Positions 33,535 to 42,803 are shown, counted from the stretch's first letter. The stretch is DNA of 64,000 nt from Thermoleophilaceae bacterium (GCA_030448005.1 JAUJNT010000001.1:890423-954422), one strand, 5' to 3'. Notes: a model not told the origin generated them from the sequence alone. Translations and numbers: made by a program.

Positions 33535-35013
33535 GTGATCGGCACCCTCCTCAACGACCGCTACCGCCTCGAGGAGCAGATCGGCTCAGGAGGGATGTCC
33601 ACCGTGTACCGGGCGTTCGACCCCACGCTCGAGCGCTGGGTGGCGATCAAGCTGATGCACCGCGACATCTCCTCGGACCCCGATCAGCTCGAGCGCTTTC
33701 GCCGGGAGGCAAAGGCGGTGGCGCGGCTCTCACATCCACACGTGGTCACCGTCATCGACTTCGGCGAGGATGACGGCACCCCCTACATAGTGCTCGAGTT
33801 CGTCGAGGGCGAGACCCTCAAGGAGCGCATCCGACGCATGGAGCGGCTGCCGGTGGCCGAGTCGGTGGCCTATGCGATAGAGGTCGGGCGCGGACTCTCC
33901 GCCGCACACGCGGAGCGGCTGGTACACCGGGACGTGAAGCCCCAGAACGTGCTGATCGACCAGGAGGGGCGCGCCAAGGTCACCGACTTCGGCATCGCGC
34001 GCTCGCTGGAGGTGAGCGGGTTGACCGCCCCGGGGCGCGTGCTCGGGACCACCGACTACGTCTCCCCCGAGCAGGCGTCCGGCCACGAGGTGACCGAGCA
34101 GTCCGACGTCTACTCGCTCGGCGTCGTGCTCTTCGAGATGCTGACCGGCGACGTGCCGTTCAAGGCCGACAGTCAGGTGGGGGTGGCGATGAAGCACGTG
34201 CGCGATCCCATGCCGGACGTGCAGCGGCTGCGGCCGGAGGTGTCGTCGGCGCTGGCTGCCGTGGTCGATCGGGCCACGGCCAAGGAGACCGCCAACCGCT
34301 ATCCGACGGCGGCCGACATGACAGCCGACCTCGAGGAGGTGCTGGCGATCGAGGTCGCGCGCTCGGGAGAGGCGAGCGGCGAGGCGACCAGCGTGCTGCG
34401 CGGCCTTCCCGGCGACACCGCCGACTTCGTGCCCGTGCGGCTGCGCAACCCGCGCCGATGGCTGCTCACGCTCCTGCTCCTCGGGCTGCTGGGAGCCGGG
34501 GGGCTCACCTTCCTCGCCGGCCGCACGGAGAAGGGGCCCGGCGCGGCCGTGACCCCGCGCGCCGGCAACCTGACCCGCGTCCAACTGGCCGCCGGAGCCG
34601 CGGACGACTACGACCCTCAGAGCGAGGACCACGAGGAGTCGCCGGAGGCAACCCAGAACGCGATCGACGGGAACCTGACCACGGTCTGGGACACCGAGCG
34701 CTACCGGGTCGACTTCCAGAGCCTCGGCAAGGAAGGCGTGGGCCTCTACGTGGACGCCGGCAGGCCGCTGGCGGCACGGCGCCTGGACCTCGTGACGCCG
34801 ACGCCCGATTTCATGGCCTCGATCTACGCCGCCAACGAGGTGCCCGAGGAGATCACCGGCTGGAGCAAGGTGAGCGACGACACCGAGATAACCCAGGACG
34901 CCCGCATCCGGCTGAGCACCCTCGGCAGGCGGTTCCGCTACTACCTCGTCTGGATCACGAGCCTGCCGGAGGACCAGCAGGCGGCGATCGCCGAGCTGAC
35001 GCTAAGGAAGTGA
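33535..35013 (+). CDS. Ser/Thr protein kinase with discoidin-like ectodomain
   Basis: 492 residues from GTG 33535. A complete Hanks-type kinase lies in residues 10-270: 'IGSGGMSTVYRAFDP', 'WVAIKLMH', 'HRDVKPQNVLIDQEG', 'VTDFGIAR', 'GTTDYVSPEQA', 'SDVYSLGVVLFEMLTG'. A membrane helix 'RWLLTLLLLGLLGAGGLTFL' follows near 305-325. Outside it, residues 345-492 look like a coagulation-factor-5/8 (discoidin) fold ('NAIDGNLTTVWDTERY', 'GVGLYVDAGRPLAARRLDL', 'YYLVWITSLPEDQQAAIAEL'), a carbohydrate or lipid binding module. It may sense envelope glycans. A GC-rich hairpin follows the stop. Confidence 0.9.
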   Translation: MIGTLLNDRYRLEEQIGSGGMSTVYRAFDPTLERWVAIKLMHRDISSDPDQLERFRREAKAVARLSHPHVVTVIDFGEDDGTPYIVLEFVEGETLKERIRRMERLPVAESVAYAIEVGRGLSAAHAERLVHRDVKPQNVLIDQEGRAKVTDFGIARSLEVSGLTAPGRVLGTTDYVSPEQASGHEVTEQSDVYSLGVVLFEMLTGDVPFKADSQVGVAMKHVRDPMPDVQRLRPEVSSALAAVVDRATAKETANRYPTAADMTADLEEVLAIEVARSGEASGEATSVLRGLPGDTADFVPVRLRNPRRWLLTLLLLGLLGAGGLTFLAGRTEKGPGAAVTPRAGNLTRVQLAAGAADDYDPQSEDHEESPEATQNAIDGNLTTVWDTERYRVDFQSLGKEGVGLYVDAGRPLAARRLDLVTPTPDFMASIYAANEVPEEITGWSKVSDDTEITQDARIRLSTLGRRFRYYLVWITSLPEDQQAAIAELTLRK

Positions 35014-35019
35014 TGTAAC

Positions 35020-35037
35020 CGGGGGCTCGCGCCCCCG
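35020..35037 (+). terminator. GC-rich hairpin after the kinase gene
   Basis: C-GGGGGC-TCGC-GCCCCC-G: seven paired bases with a four-base loop, beginning four bases after the TGATGTAA end of the kinase gene. No T-run follows, so it is either a weak intrinsic terminator or a 3' end stabiliser, as is common in high-GC actinobacteria. Confidence 0.5.
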
Positions 35038-35273
35038 AACCCCCCGCCGCTCTCACCCTACGGCTCCGGTGGCGGGTCCCGCTGGGTCAGGGCTCCGGCG
35101 GCCAGGGTCGCCCGGGGCGTCCCCGCCGTGCCACTAGCGTGCGAGACACCGATGTTAGTTCGCTTGGTCGCCGGAAGGTGGACGAAAGGGCCAGACATTC
35201 GGCGCCCTCCTGCCGAAGGGTCGCAGTCAGGCTGCAAACGACTGACGGCAAGAGCTAACCACAACATCGAGAC
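35038..35273. other. Non-coding stretch between convergent genes, with several inverted repeats
   Basis: No convincing gene. It is visibly less GC-rich from about 35145 on. Inverted repeats: TTCGGC-N8-GCCGAA (35198-35217) and CAGTC...GACTG (about 35223-35243), plus 'ggaaggtggacgaaagggcc' just before. A minus-strand frame of 69 codons exists, but its codon use is unlike neighbours. A small structured RNA is possible; I recognise no known family. Confidence 0.3.
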
Positions 35274-36230
35274 CTACCACCGCTCTCGCTCGTGGCGCTC
35301 CAACGCGAGCGTAACGAGGCGGTCGAGCAGCTGCGGGTAGGGAAGCCCGCTCGCCTCGAAGAGCTTGGCGTAGACACTGGTCTCGGTGAACCCCGGGATC
35401 GTGTTGAGCTCGTTGAGGAGCACCTCGCCGCCGTCCTCCACGAAGAAGTCGCAGCGCGCCATGCCCGCGCAGCGCAACCGCTTGAAGACGTCGATCGCCA
35501 TCTCCCGCACGCGTTCTTTCACCTGCTCGGGAAGGCGAGCGGGCACCACGAGCTCCATTCCCCCCGGCTCGTACTTGGCGCTCTGGTCATACCAGTCGGC
35601 GTGCAGCACGATCTCGCCGGGCAGCGAGGCCTCCGGTGCCTCGTTGCCGAGCAGCGAGCACTCCACCTCCATCCCGTGCGACATGGCCTCCACGATCGCC
35701 ACCGGATCGTGCTCCCAGGCGGCCGCCAGCGCGCCCGGGAGCTGCTCGTGGGCGCTCACCTTGGAGATTCCCACCGAGGACCCGAGCCGGGCGGGCTTGA
35801 CGAAGACCGGCAGGCCGAGGCGCTCGAGCGCGGTCAGGTCCTCCCCCTCCCGCGCCGACGCGTAGTCCACCTGCGCCACCCCGGCGCTTCGCATCAGATC
35901 CTTTGAGAGCACCTTGTCCATGCACACCGCGGAGGCCAGGACACCCGCGCCCACGTATGGCACGTCGAGCGCCTCCAGCAGCCCCTGGACGGTGCCGTCC
36001 TCGCCGTAGGGACCATGCAGGGCGGGGAACACCGCCTCGCAGGCCAGCAGGCCGGCGCCGGGCGCGAGCGCGACCGGGGCGCCGGCGTGGCTCCACCGGC
36101 CCTCCCGCGAGATCTCGACCCTGACCGGCTCGTGTCCGGCCTCGGCCAGGCCCGCCCGCACGGCGGCGGCCGAGGCCAGCGAAACGTGGTGCTCGCTCGA
36201 GCGTCCTCCCTCGAGAACCGCGACCCTCAC
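35274..36230 (-). CDS. ddl: D-alanine--D-alanine ligase
   Basis: 318 residues from the GTG at 36230, four bases inside the kinase gene end (GTGA). ATP-grasp ligase motifs: 'LEGGRSSEHHVSLASAAAV' (phosphate/substrate loop), 'FPALHGPYGEDGTVQGLLE', 'VFVKPARLGSSVGISKV', 'LLNELNTIPGFTETSVYAKL' (metal ligands and serine-containing loop) and 'YAKLFEASGLPYPQLLDRLV'. It joins two D-alanines for the peptidoglycan stem in the cytosol. It overlaps the preceding PASTA kinase, so it is expressed as the last gene of the growth-control operon, an order I do not know from mycobacteria. Confidence 0.93.
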   Translation of the reverse strand: MRVAVLEGGRSSEHHVSLASAAAVRAGLAEAGHEPVRVEISREGRWSHAGAPVALAPGAGLLACEAVFPALHGPYGEDGTVQGLLEALDVPYVGAGVLASAVCMDKVLSKDLMRSAGVAQVDYASAREGEDLTALERLGLPVFVKPARLGSSVGISKVSAHEQLPGALAAAWEHDPVAIVEAMSHGMEVECSLLGNEAPEASLPGEIVLHADWYDQSAKYEPGGMELVVPARLPEQVKERVREMAIDVFKRLRCAGMARCDFFVEDGGEVLLNELNTIPGFTETSVYAKLFEASGLPYPQLLDRLVTLALERHERERW

Positions 36231-38161
36231 TGCGCGGCCGGGGGCGGTGGGGCCGCCGGCGGCTCTGGGTCGGGCTCGGGCTCCTCGAAGACCCCGACGG
36301 TCAGCACGACCGCTCCTCCCGGCTCCACCTCCGTCCCCGCTGCCGGGCGCTGGGAGATCACTTTGCCATCCTCGTCCTCGTCCTCGGTGGCGCGCTCGCG
36401 GACGGTGGCCGATAGCCCCTGGGCGCGCAGCCTGCGGAGGGCGTCCGCCTTGGAGAGCCCTTCGACGTCCGGCACGGTCACCTTCGGCAACTCCTGCTGC
36501 TCCTCCGTTCCCTGCGACACGGTGATCGTCACGCGGTCTCCGGCGTCGAGCTTGGTGCCCTGCCCGGGCGACTGTGCGATCACCTCGCCCTCGGGCTTGT
36601 CGGATTGCCGGGTCTCGACCTCGACGGTGAGGCCTTCGCGGTCGAGGCGCGACTCCGCCGATTCCCGCGAGAGGCCCACCACGTTCGGCACGCCGATCTT
36701 CTGCGGGCCGGAGCTCACGAAGAGGCGTACCCGAGATCCGCGGTCGACCTCCGTGCCCGCCTCGGGCGAGGTGTCGATGGCGAGGCCCCTCTTGACCCGG
36801 CTGGAGGGCTGAGGGTCTGCCGTGACCTTGAGATCGGCCTTCTCGAGCTCCTTGAGCGCTCGCGGTTCCGGCAGGTTGCGCACCGATGGCACCCGCACCT
36901 TGCCGGGGCCGCGGGAAACGGCGAGGGTGACCGTCTCGCTCTTGGCCGCCTCCTCCGCTGCGTCTGGCTCCTGGCGCAGCACGGTGTCCACCTCCGCCCG
37001 GCTGCGCTCGCGTTCCACCTCCACGTTCTCGAACCCCGCCTTGTCGAGGCGCTCGCGGGCGTCGGTCAGGTTCATCCCGGTCACCTCCGGCACGTCCACC
37101 TTCTCGGGCCGCGAGAAGGCAAATGCCATCAGCGCGATGAGCGCGAGCACCAGCAGCGCGAGGGCCGCGGCCGGCCAGCGGCGGCGGCGCTCTTCCTCGC
37201 GCGGGGGCGCCGGCTCGGCCGCTACCGGGGCAAGGACGGGACCGGCGGCCAAAGTCGGATCCCCCATCGGGACCGGCAGCGCCTCGAAGACCGCCGTGCT
37301 CTGGGTCATCGGCGCGCCGTCGCCCATGGCCTCGACGTAGGGACGGCACGCCTGAAGCGCCGCGGCGAAGTCCTCGCCGCTCTGCCAGCGCGCGAGCGGG
37401 TCCTTGGCGAGCGCGCCCATCACCACCGACTCGAGGTTCGGCTCGATCGCCACGCCGTCCCCCGACATGGGCGGCGGCGGCTCGGAGAGGTGCTTGAGCG
37501 CGATGGCCACGGCGCTATCGCCCCCGAAAGGCAGCCGCCCGGTGAGCATCTCGTAGAGCATCACGCCGATCGAGTAGAGATCCGACGCCGCCGTGACCGC
37601 GTGGCCCTGGGCCTGCTCGGGCGAGAGGTACTGCGCGGTGCCCATGATCGAGCCCGTCTCGGTCATCTCGGAGGCGCCGGCGCGGGCGATACCGAAGTCC
37701 GTGACCTTGGCGACCCCGTCGTCGTCGACGATCACGTTGTGGGGCTTGAAGTCGCGGTGGATGACGCCGTGGCGATGGGCGAATGCGGCGGCCTCCAGCA
37801 CCTGGATGCCGAGGTCGATCACGAGCGACTGGTCGAGCGGCGCCGACTCGTTCACGATGTCCTTGAGCGTCCTTCCGTGCAGGCACTCCATCGCGATGTA
37901 GTAGGTGCCCTCGTACTCGCCGCGGTCGAAGACCCCGACCACATTGGGATGCTGCAGGCCAGCGGCCGACCTGGCCTCGCGTCGGAAGCGCTCCACGAAC
38001 TCGGCATCCTGGGCAAAGCGGCGGTGGAGCACCTTGAGCGCCACCTCGCGGCCCAGGTGCGTGTCCTCGGCGCGGTAGACGTCCGCCATTCCCCCGGAGC
38101 CGATCCGCCCGAGGACCCGGTAGCGGCCGTCGATGATGGTGTCGTCCGCCACCTCGGTCAT
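36227..38161 (-). CDS. pknB: PASTA-domain Ser/Thr protein kinase
   Basis: 644 residues. Kinase domain at residues 10-275 ('GRIGSGGMADVYRAEDTHLG', 'VALKVLHRRF', 'HRDFKPHNVIVDDDG', 'VTDFGIARAGASEMTETGSI', 'GTAQYLSPEQAQGHAVTAAS'), membrane helix 'WPAAALALLVLALIALMAFA' near 330-350, and four PASTA repeats outside (starting 'VDVPEVTGMNLTDARERL', 'VRVPSVRNLPEPRAL', 'IGVPNVVGLSRESAESRL', 'VTVPDVEGLSKADALRRL'), then a Pro tail. The catalytic loop has HRDF instead of HRDV. PknB-type kinases bind muropeptides and control wall growth. Stop and start overlap ddl and pbpA. Confidence 0.96.
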   Translation of the reverse strand: MTEVADDTIIDGRYRVLGRIGSGGMADVYRAEDTHLGREVALKVLHRRFAQDAEFVERFRREARSAAGLQHPNVVGVFDRGEYEGTYYIAMECLHGRTLKDIVNESAPLDQSLVIDLGIQVLEAAAFAHRHGVIHRDFKPHNVIVDDDGVAKVTDFGIARAGASEMTETGSIMGTAQYLSPEQAQGHAVTAASDLYSIGVMLYEMLTGRLPFGGDSAVAIALKHLSEPPPPMSGDGVAIEPNLESVVMGALAKDPLARWQSGEDFAAALQACRPYVEAMGDGAPMTQSTAVFEALPVPMGDPTLAAGPVLAPVAAEPAPPREEERRRRWPAAALALLVLALIALMAFAFSRPEKVDVPEVTGMNLTDARERLDKAGFENVEVERERSRAEVDTVLRQEPDAAEEAAKSETVTLAVSRGPGKVRVPSVRNLPEPRALKELEKADLKVTADPQPSSRVKRGLAIDTSPEAGTEVDRGSRVRLFVSSGPQKIGVPNVVGLSRESAESRLDREGLTVEVETRQSDKPEGEVIAQSPGQGTKLDAGDRVTITVSQGTEEQQELPKVTVPDVEGLSKADALRRLRAQGLSATVRERATEDEDEDGKVISQRPAAGTEVEPGGAVVLTVGVFEEPEPDPEPPAAPPPPAAQ

Positions 38162-39609
38162 CAGGCGCCATTTCCGATCAGCGCCTCGAGCACCCGCTTG
38201 GCCAGCGGCGCCGCCTCGGTGCCGCCCTGCCCCTGAGTGCGCTCGAGGGTGACCGCGACCGCCATCCGCGGGCGATCGATGGGAGCGAATCCGATGAACC
38301 AGGCCTGGTTGGCGGTCGCGTTGTCGACCTCCGCCGTGCCTGTCTTGCCGGCCACGTCGATGCCCGACAGTGCCGCAGCGGTGCCGGTGCCCTCCTTCAC
38401 CACGTTGCCCATCATCTGGGCGAGCATTCCGGCTGCCTTCTCGGACATCACGATCGACTGCTCCTCGGGCTCCACGCGCTCGGTGACCCGGCCGTCCTTT
38501 GCAACCACCTTCTCGGTGAGCGTGGGACGCATCAGCCTGCCACGGTTGCCGACCGCTCCCGCCACCATCGCCATCTGCAGCGGGCTCACCTGGATGCCGC
38601 CCTCCGAGCCGCCCTGGCCGATCGCCACCCTGCCCACGTCGAACCCGCCGTTCCCGTCTAGCAGACGACCGCGCGCGTTGCGAACGCCGCTGGCGCTCAT
38701 CTGGGAGTCGGGATAGTCGAGCTCGGGGTCCTTGTTGAAGCCGAAGCGCTCCATGTACTCGATCAGGGTGCCGGGGCCAAGCCGCTCGCCCACCTGCGCC
38801 CAGACGGTGTTCACCGAGTTGGTGAGCGCGTCGGTGAGCGGGATCGGGCCGAAGTCCTGGCCGCCCGCGTTTGCGAGCGGCACGCCGCTGACCGGCCGCG
38901 GCGAGGACCCGTCCACGATCGACTGGGGATTGAACCCGCCACTGTCGAGCGCCGCGGCCGCGGTCACCACCTTGAAGGTCGACCCCGGCGGATAGCGCGA
39001 TTGGGTTGCGCGGTTCAAGAGCGGCGCTCCCGCGCCGCTGTTCAGCTCCTTGAAGCGCTCCGGAACGTCGTTGGGGTCGTACTCCGGCAGGCTCACCATC
39101 ACCCGCACGCGACCGGTCTGGGGCTCGATCGCCACGATCGAGCCGCGCCGCCCGCCGAGCGCCGCCAGTGCCTCGCGCTGCCCCCTTGGGTCGAGCGTGG
39201 TGGTCACGTCCTCGCCCTCGCGCGCCTTGCTCTGGAGCTGGCTGAAGATCGAGCCGAACTCATTCTCCTCGCCGGTCAGCTCGTCGTTCTTGGAGCGCTC
39301 GAGGCCCGCCCGGCCCTTTGAGATGAAGTTGTAGCCCACGGCATGGGAGAAGAGCCCGCCGGTCGGATAGGTGCGGGTGTAGGTGCGCTGAGCGCCGCTG
39401 CCCCGCGCCACGCTGCGCGCCAGCACCGTGCCGTCGCGCGCCATCACGAGCCCGCGCGGGATCCGCTGCTCCTCGATCAGCGGCCTGCGGTTGGAGGGCT
39501 CGTTCTCGAGGCTCTCGGCCTCGAAGACCGCCCAGCGCGAGGTGAACGCGATCAGGGTCGCGAATAGCAGCATCGAGAGCCCGAAGAGCTGCACGATCTG
39601 GCGGTTCAC
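38161..39609 (-). CDS. pbpA: Penicillin-binding protein 2 (class B transpeptidase)
   Basis: 482 residues with one N-terminal membrane anchor ('LFGLSMLLFATLIAFTSRWA'). It has a dimerisation region ('RGLVMARDGTVLARSV') and a transpeptidase domain: SxxK 'PPGSTFKVVTAAAALDSGGF' (active serine near residue 210), SxN 'SVNTVWAQVGERLGPG', KTG 'GKTGTAEVDN'. It matches mycobacterial PbpA in size and position after RodA/FtsW. It crosslinks peptidoglycan outside the membrane, working with the SEDS glycosyltransferase encoded 14 bases upstream. Its end shares one base with the PASTA kinase start. Confidence 0.95.
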   Translation of the reverse strand: MNRQIVQLFGLSMLLFATLIAFTSRWAVFEAESLENEPSNRRPLIEEQRIPRGLVMARDGTVLARSVARGSGAQRTYTRTYPTGGLFSHAVGYNFISKGRAGLERSKNDELTGEENEFGSIFSQLQSKAREGEDVTTTLDPRGQREALAALGGRRGSIVAIEPQTGRVRVMVSLPEYDPNDVPERFKELNSGAGAPLLNRATQSRYPPGSTFKVVTAAAALDSGGFNPQSIVDGSSPRPVSGVPLANAGGQDFGPIPLTDALTNSVNTVWAQVGERLGPGTLIEYMERFGFNKDPELDYPDSQMSASGVRNARGRLLDGNGGFDVGRVAIGQGGSEGGIQVSPLQMAMVAGAVGNRGRLMRPTLTEKVVAKDGRVTERVEPEEQSIVMSEKAAGMLAQMMGNVVKEGTGTAAALSGIDVAGKTGTAEVDNATANQAWFIGFAPIDRPRMAVAVTLERTQGQGGTEAAPLAKRVLEALIGNGA

Positions 39610-39622
39610 GGGCGCCCCTCCA

Positions 39623-41074
39623 TCACACGAGGCCGCCCTGGAGGCGCCCTCGGTCCCGGCGGGCGTGGTCGGACACGATCAGCAGCAGTGCGAGGATCAC
39701 CATGTTCGCCAGGATCGAGCTGCCTCCGTACGAGACGAACGGAAGCGTCACCCCGGTGAGCGGGATGACGCGCGTGACGCCGCCCACGATCACGAAGACC
39801 TGCAACGCGAGCACCGCGGTCAGGCCGGCGGCCAGGAGCTTCGAGAACCCGTCCCCCGCAAGCAGCGCCGCCTTGAACCCGCGCGCCACGAACAACAGGT
39901 AGACGAGGATCAGGCCCGCCGCCCCGAAGAGCCCCACCTCGTTGGTGATCACCGCATAGATCAGGTCGGTGTGCGCGGCTGGAAGGATCTCGCCGCCGTT
40001 CGGAAGCTCGAGCAGCGACTGGCCGAAGCCCTGGCCGAAGAGGCCGCCGTCGGCCTGCGCGAAGAGGGACTGCGCGATCTGGTAGCTGCCGCCCCTGAGC
40101 TCCAGGAGCTCGGGGTCGAAGGGGTGAAGCCATGTGTCCACGCGGCTCTGCACATGAGTCTCCGTCTTGGCGAAGAAGGTGGCGCCGCCCAGAAACAGCG
40201 TCGCCCCCACGCCCACGACCGAGAGCCGGTCGGTGGCCACGTAGAGCAGGGCGAGGAAGCTGCCGAAGAACATGAGCGAGCTGCCGAGGTCACGGATCAC
40301 CAGCAGCATCAGCATCGCCATGCCCCAGATGAGCAGGAGCGGCCCGAAGTGCTTAACCGAGGGTCGCTCACGCAGTATCGAGCCGAGCGACACCGCGAAT
40401 ATCGCGAGCAGGACCGTCTCCGCCACGCCCAGGCCAAGCCCGCGGACGAGTAGCACCACCCCCAGCGCGGCGCCACCGAAGAGGAGGAGCTGGCGCCCGA
40501 ACGACAGCGGCTTGAGCCGCGCCCTCACGAGCATGTCCCCGGTGTCCCGGAGGTAGCTGGCGAGGAAGATGATGATGGCGATCTTCGCGAACTCGGCGGG
40601 CTGGAACTGGATCGGCCCGATCTTCACGGCCAGGAAGGCGCCGTTTTGCTGCTCCCCGATTACGGGGAGCCGCGGCATCACGAGCAGCGCGATGCCCGCC
40701 GCGGCGATCGTGTACCGGTACCGCTCGAGAACATGGTGGTCGCGCAGGAAGACGATGGTGGCGCAGAAGAAGATGAGGCCGATCACGAACCACTGCGCCT
40801 GCTCGCGCGCGAGCTCGGCGTCGATCCGGTAGATCATCACCAGCCCGAAGGCGGCAAGCAGGGCCCCGAGCGGAAACAGGTAGGGGTCGGCGTCCGGCAG
40901 CCGCGCGCGGATGAACAGGTGGGCGAACACACAGCAGGCGAGGAAGAAGAGCCCGTAGGTGGCGGTGGCATCGCTCACGTCCTCCGTGCGGGCGAGCAGC
41001 ACGGCGGCAAAGCCCGCCGTGACCACCAGCGATACGGGGATGAGCCCGAAGAGCTCCCGCGTGCGCGCGCTCAC
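39623..41074 (-). CDS. rodA: SEDS-family peptidoglycan glycosyltransferase
   Basis: 483 residues from GTG 41074, overlapping the phosphatase stop by four bases. About 12 membrane helices. SEDS signatures: 'FQPAEFAKIAIIIFLASYL', 'RDLGSSLMFFGSFLALLYVA', 'GQGFGQSLLELPNGGEILPA' and 'AHTDLIYAVITNEVGLFGA' with the catalytic-aspartate region, and 'GVTLPFVSYGGSSILANM'. It polymerises lipid II with the neighbouring PbpA. Longer than E. coli RodA (370) because of two extra N-terminal helices, as in actinobacterial homologues. RodA versus FtsW cannot be settled by sequence alone; the operon position favours RodA. Confidence 0.94.
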   Translation of the reverse strand: MSARTRELFGLIPVSLVVTAGFAAVLLARTEDVSDATATYGLFFLACCVFAHLFIRARLPDADPYLFPLGALLAAFGLVMIYRIDAELAREQAQWFVIGLIFFCATIVFLRDHHVLERYRYTIAAAGIALLVMPRLPVIGEQQNGAFLAVKIGPIQFQPAEFAKIAIIIFLASYLRDTGDMLVRARLKPLSFGRQLLLFGGAALGVVLLVRGLGLGVAETVLLAIFAVSLGSILRERPSVKHFGPLLLIWGMAMLMLLVIRDLGSSLMFFGSFLALLYVATDRLSVVGVGATLFLGGATFFAKTETHVQSRVDTWLHPFDPELLELRGGSYQIAQSLFAQADGGLFGQGFGQSLLELPNGGEILPAAHTDLIYAVITNEVGLFGAAGLILVYLLFVARGFKAALLAGDGFSKLLAAGLTAVLALQVFVIVGGVTRVIPLTGVTLPFVSYGGSSILANMVILALLLIVSDHARRDRGRLQGGLV

Positions 41075-42309
41075 TCGCGGGCCCTGCCCCGATCGAGCGC
41101 CCCCCGCTCGAGTTGCCTGACGAGGTCCCGGGCGTCGCCGCGGCTGCGCCACTCGTGGTCGAGGACGCGCTCGCGCCGAGCCCTCGGTACCTGACGCGCC
41201 GGCACGCTGCTCGTGTACTCCGACGCGTACAGCTCGATCCCCATCGGCAGCTCGTAGGGCAGCCCCCGGTAGAGGGTCACGAGGCCCGCGTCGTCGGTGC
41301 CAAGGAAGTAGATTTGGCGCGCTCCGGCGTATAGGCCGGCGCAGACCGCCACCGCCACGACCAGCGCGACCAGCGGTCCCGCGACACGGCGCAGCCGCGA
41401 CCGGCGCTCCTCCGTCGCGCGAACGGGGCCGGAGCGCCGCGCGGCGGTCACCCGCGGGGGGGCGGGCGCCGGCGCGGCCAGCGCGGTGCGCTCCTGCTCC
41501 TGCACGGCGGTGCGGACGTCGTCGCTGGTGAGCCCCTGGTGAATCGTCTCCTGCGCGGCCGGGCTCGCCCCGGGTGCGGAGTCGTCCTCGCCGGGGCCCT
41601 CCGCCACGCGGAAGAGCACCACCGTGATGTTGTCCTTGCCCCCGCTCTGGTTGGCCGCCCGCACGAGGGTCGTGGCCGCCTCCTCGAGCGAGCTCGCGGC
41701 TCGCAGGATGCCCGCGATCTCCGCCCCCGAGATCATGCTCGTGAGCCCATCGGAGCACAGCAGGTAGACGTCCCCGTCGCGCGCGACGTGGCTGTGGGCG
41801 TCCACCTCCACGTCCGCCTCCGGCCCGAGCGCGCGCGTGATCACCGAGCGCTGCGGATGGTTCTCGGCGGCCTCCTCGCTGAGCTGGCCGCTGCGCACCA
41901 GCTCGGCCACCAGCGAGTGATCGTGGGTGAGCTGCTCGAGCCTTCCATCGCGCAGGCGGTAGGCGCGGCTGTCGCCCACGTGCCCGAGGCTCACATCGCG
42001 CCCCTCGACGATCGCGGCCGTCGCGGTGGTGCCCATCCCCCGCCGTGACTCGTCCCGTTCGGCCAACTCGTGGATCTTCCTGTTGGCCCGGCGGATCACC
42101 CGGGTGAGCCGCTCCTCCGGCGTGCCGCCGTTGGGGTCGCCCGCAACCAGCACGTCGACCGCCATTTGCGAAGCCACCTCCCCCGCCTGGGCGCCGCCCA
42201 TCCCGTCGACCACCGCAAACAGCGGACCGCAGACGAAGTTGTCCTCGTTGGCCTCCCGCTGGCGGCCGACGTCGGTGAGCCCCGCCTGTTCGATGACCCG
42301 TAGAGCCAT
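41071..42309 (-). CDS. pstP: PP2C-type protein phosphatase
   Basis: 412 residues. PPM phosphatase motifs: 'LTDVGRQREANEDNF', 'FAVVDGMGGAQAGEVASQMA', 'GTTATAAIVEGRDVSLGHVG', 'DSRAYRLRDGRLEQLTHDHS', 'LLCSDGLTSMI' and 'GGKDNITVVLFRV'; the aspartates that bind two metals are all present. A long Pro/Ala linker and a membrane helix near residue 315 ('LVALVVAVAVCAGLYAG') lead to a short outside domain of about 80 residues. It reverses phosphorylation by the kinases in this operon. It begins two bases after the fhaB stop and overlaps rodA. Confidence 0.95.
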   Translation of the reverse strand: MALRVIEQAGLTDVGRQREANEDNFVCGPLFAVVDGMGGAQAGEVASQMAVDVLVAGDPNGGTPEERLTRVIRRANRKIHELAERDESRRGMGTTATAAIVEGRDVSLGHVGDSRAYRLRDGRLEQLTHDHSLVAELVRSGQLSEEAAENHPQRSVITRALGPEADVEVDAHSHVARDGDVYLLCSDGLTSMISGAEIAGILRAASSLEEAATTLVRAANQSGGKDNITVVLFRVAEGPGEDDSAPGASPAAQETIHQGLTSDDVRTAVQEQERTALAAPAPAPPRVTAARRSGPVRATEERRSRLRRVAGPLVALVVAVAVCAGLYAGARQIYFLGTDDAGLVTLYRGLPYELPMGIELYASEYTSSVPARQVPRARRERVLDHEWRSRGDARDLVRQLERGALDRGRARE

Positions 42310-42311
42310 CC

Positions 42312-42803
42312 CTACTCCTGGTAGCGGTACTCGCTGTCGCCGATACGGATCACGTCCGCCACCTTGAGCCGCTCGGGGCCCCGCAGCTGGCGGCCGTTGA
42401 GATAGGTCCCGTTGGTCGAGCCCATGTCCTCCACGTGCATGAAGTCGCCGCGCGGGTAAACCCGCGCGTGCGCCGAGGAGGCGAATGGGTCGTTGACGGG
42501 AATCTCCGCGCTGTCGGCGCGGCCGAGCGTGGCCCCGTTCGAGATGTCGAAAACTGTTCCGGGCTCGTAGCCGAGCGCGACGATCACCTCCAACCGCGGC
42601 CGCATATGGCCCATCATGCCCTTGCCGCCCTGGCGCTCCTCGTGGCGCTGGGAGGCGCTTGGCGATCCGACCGGCTCGGCGGCCACCGCGCTCTCCCGGC
42701 TGCGGGCGAGGTCCCGCAGCGCGCTACGGGAGACCCACAGCAGGAACAGGTAGAGGACCGCGAGGAAGCCGAACTTGAGCGCCACGGCTAGTGGGTCGTC
42801 CAC
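42312..42803 (-). CDS. fhaB: FHA-domain protein with N-terminal membrane helix
   Basis: 163 residues: one membrane helix ('VALKFGFLAVLYLFLLWVSR'), a short linker and one FHA domain: 'GATLGRADSAEIPVNDPFAS', 'SAHARVYPRGDFMHVEDMGS', 'TNGTYLNGRQL'. The phosphothreonine-binding arginine, serine-x-x-histidine and asparagine are all present. Equivalent to FhaB/FipA in mycobacteria, which connects kinases with the division and wall-synthesis machinery. Six bases after fhaA. Confidence 0.93.
   Translation of the reverse strand: MDDPLAVALKFGFLAVLYLFLLWVSRSALRDLARSRESAVAAEPVGSPSASQRHEERQGGKGMMGHMRPRLEVIVALGYEPGTVFDISNGATLGRADSAEIPVNDPFASSAHARVYPRGDFMHVEDMGSTNGTYLNGRQLRGPERLKVADVIRIGDSEYRYQE

Noticed and set aside
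35140-35273. Possible RNase P RNA or tRNA in the gap
   Set aside because: The 'gacgaaagggcc' piece is reminiscent of RNase P but the conserved GAGGAAAGTCC-type core and tRNA T-loop GGTTCGAATCC are absent.
35274-37349. A longer (691-codon) reading of the ddl frame
   Set aside because: The extra N-terminus lies within the PASTA kinase gene in another frame; ddl starts at GTG 36230 in a normal GTGA overlap.
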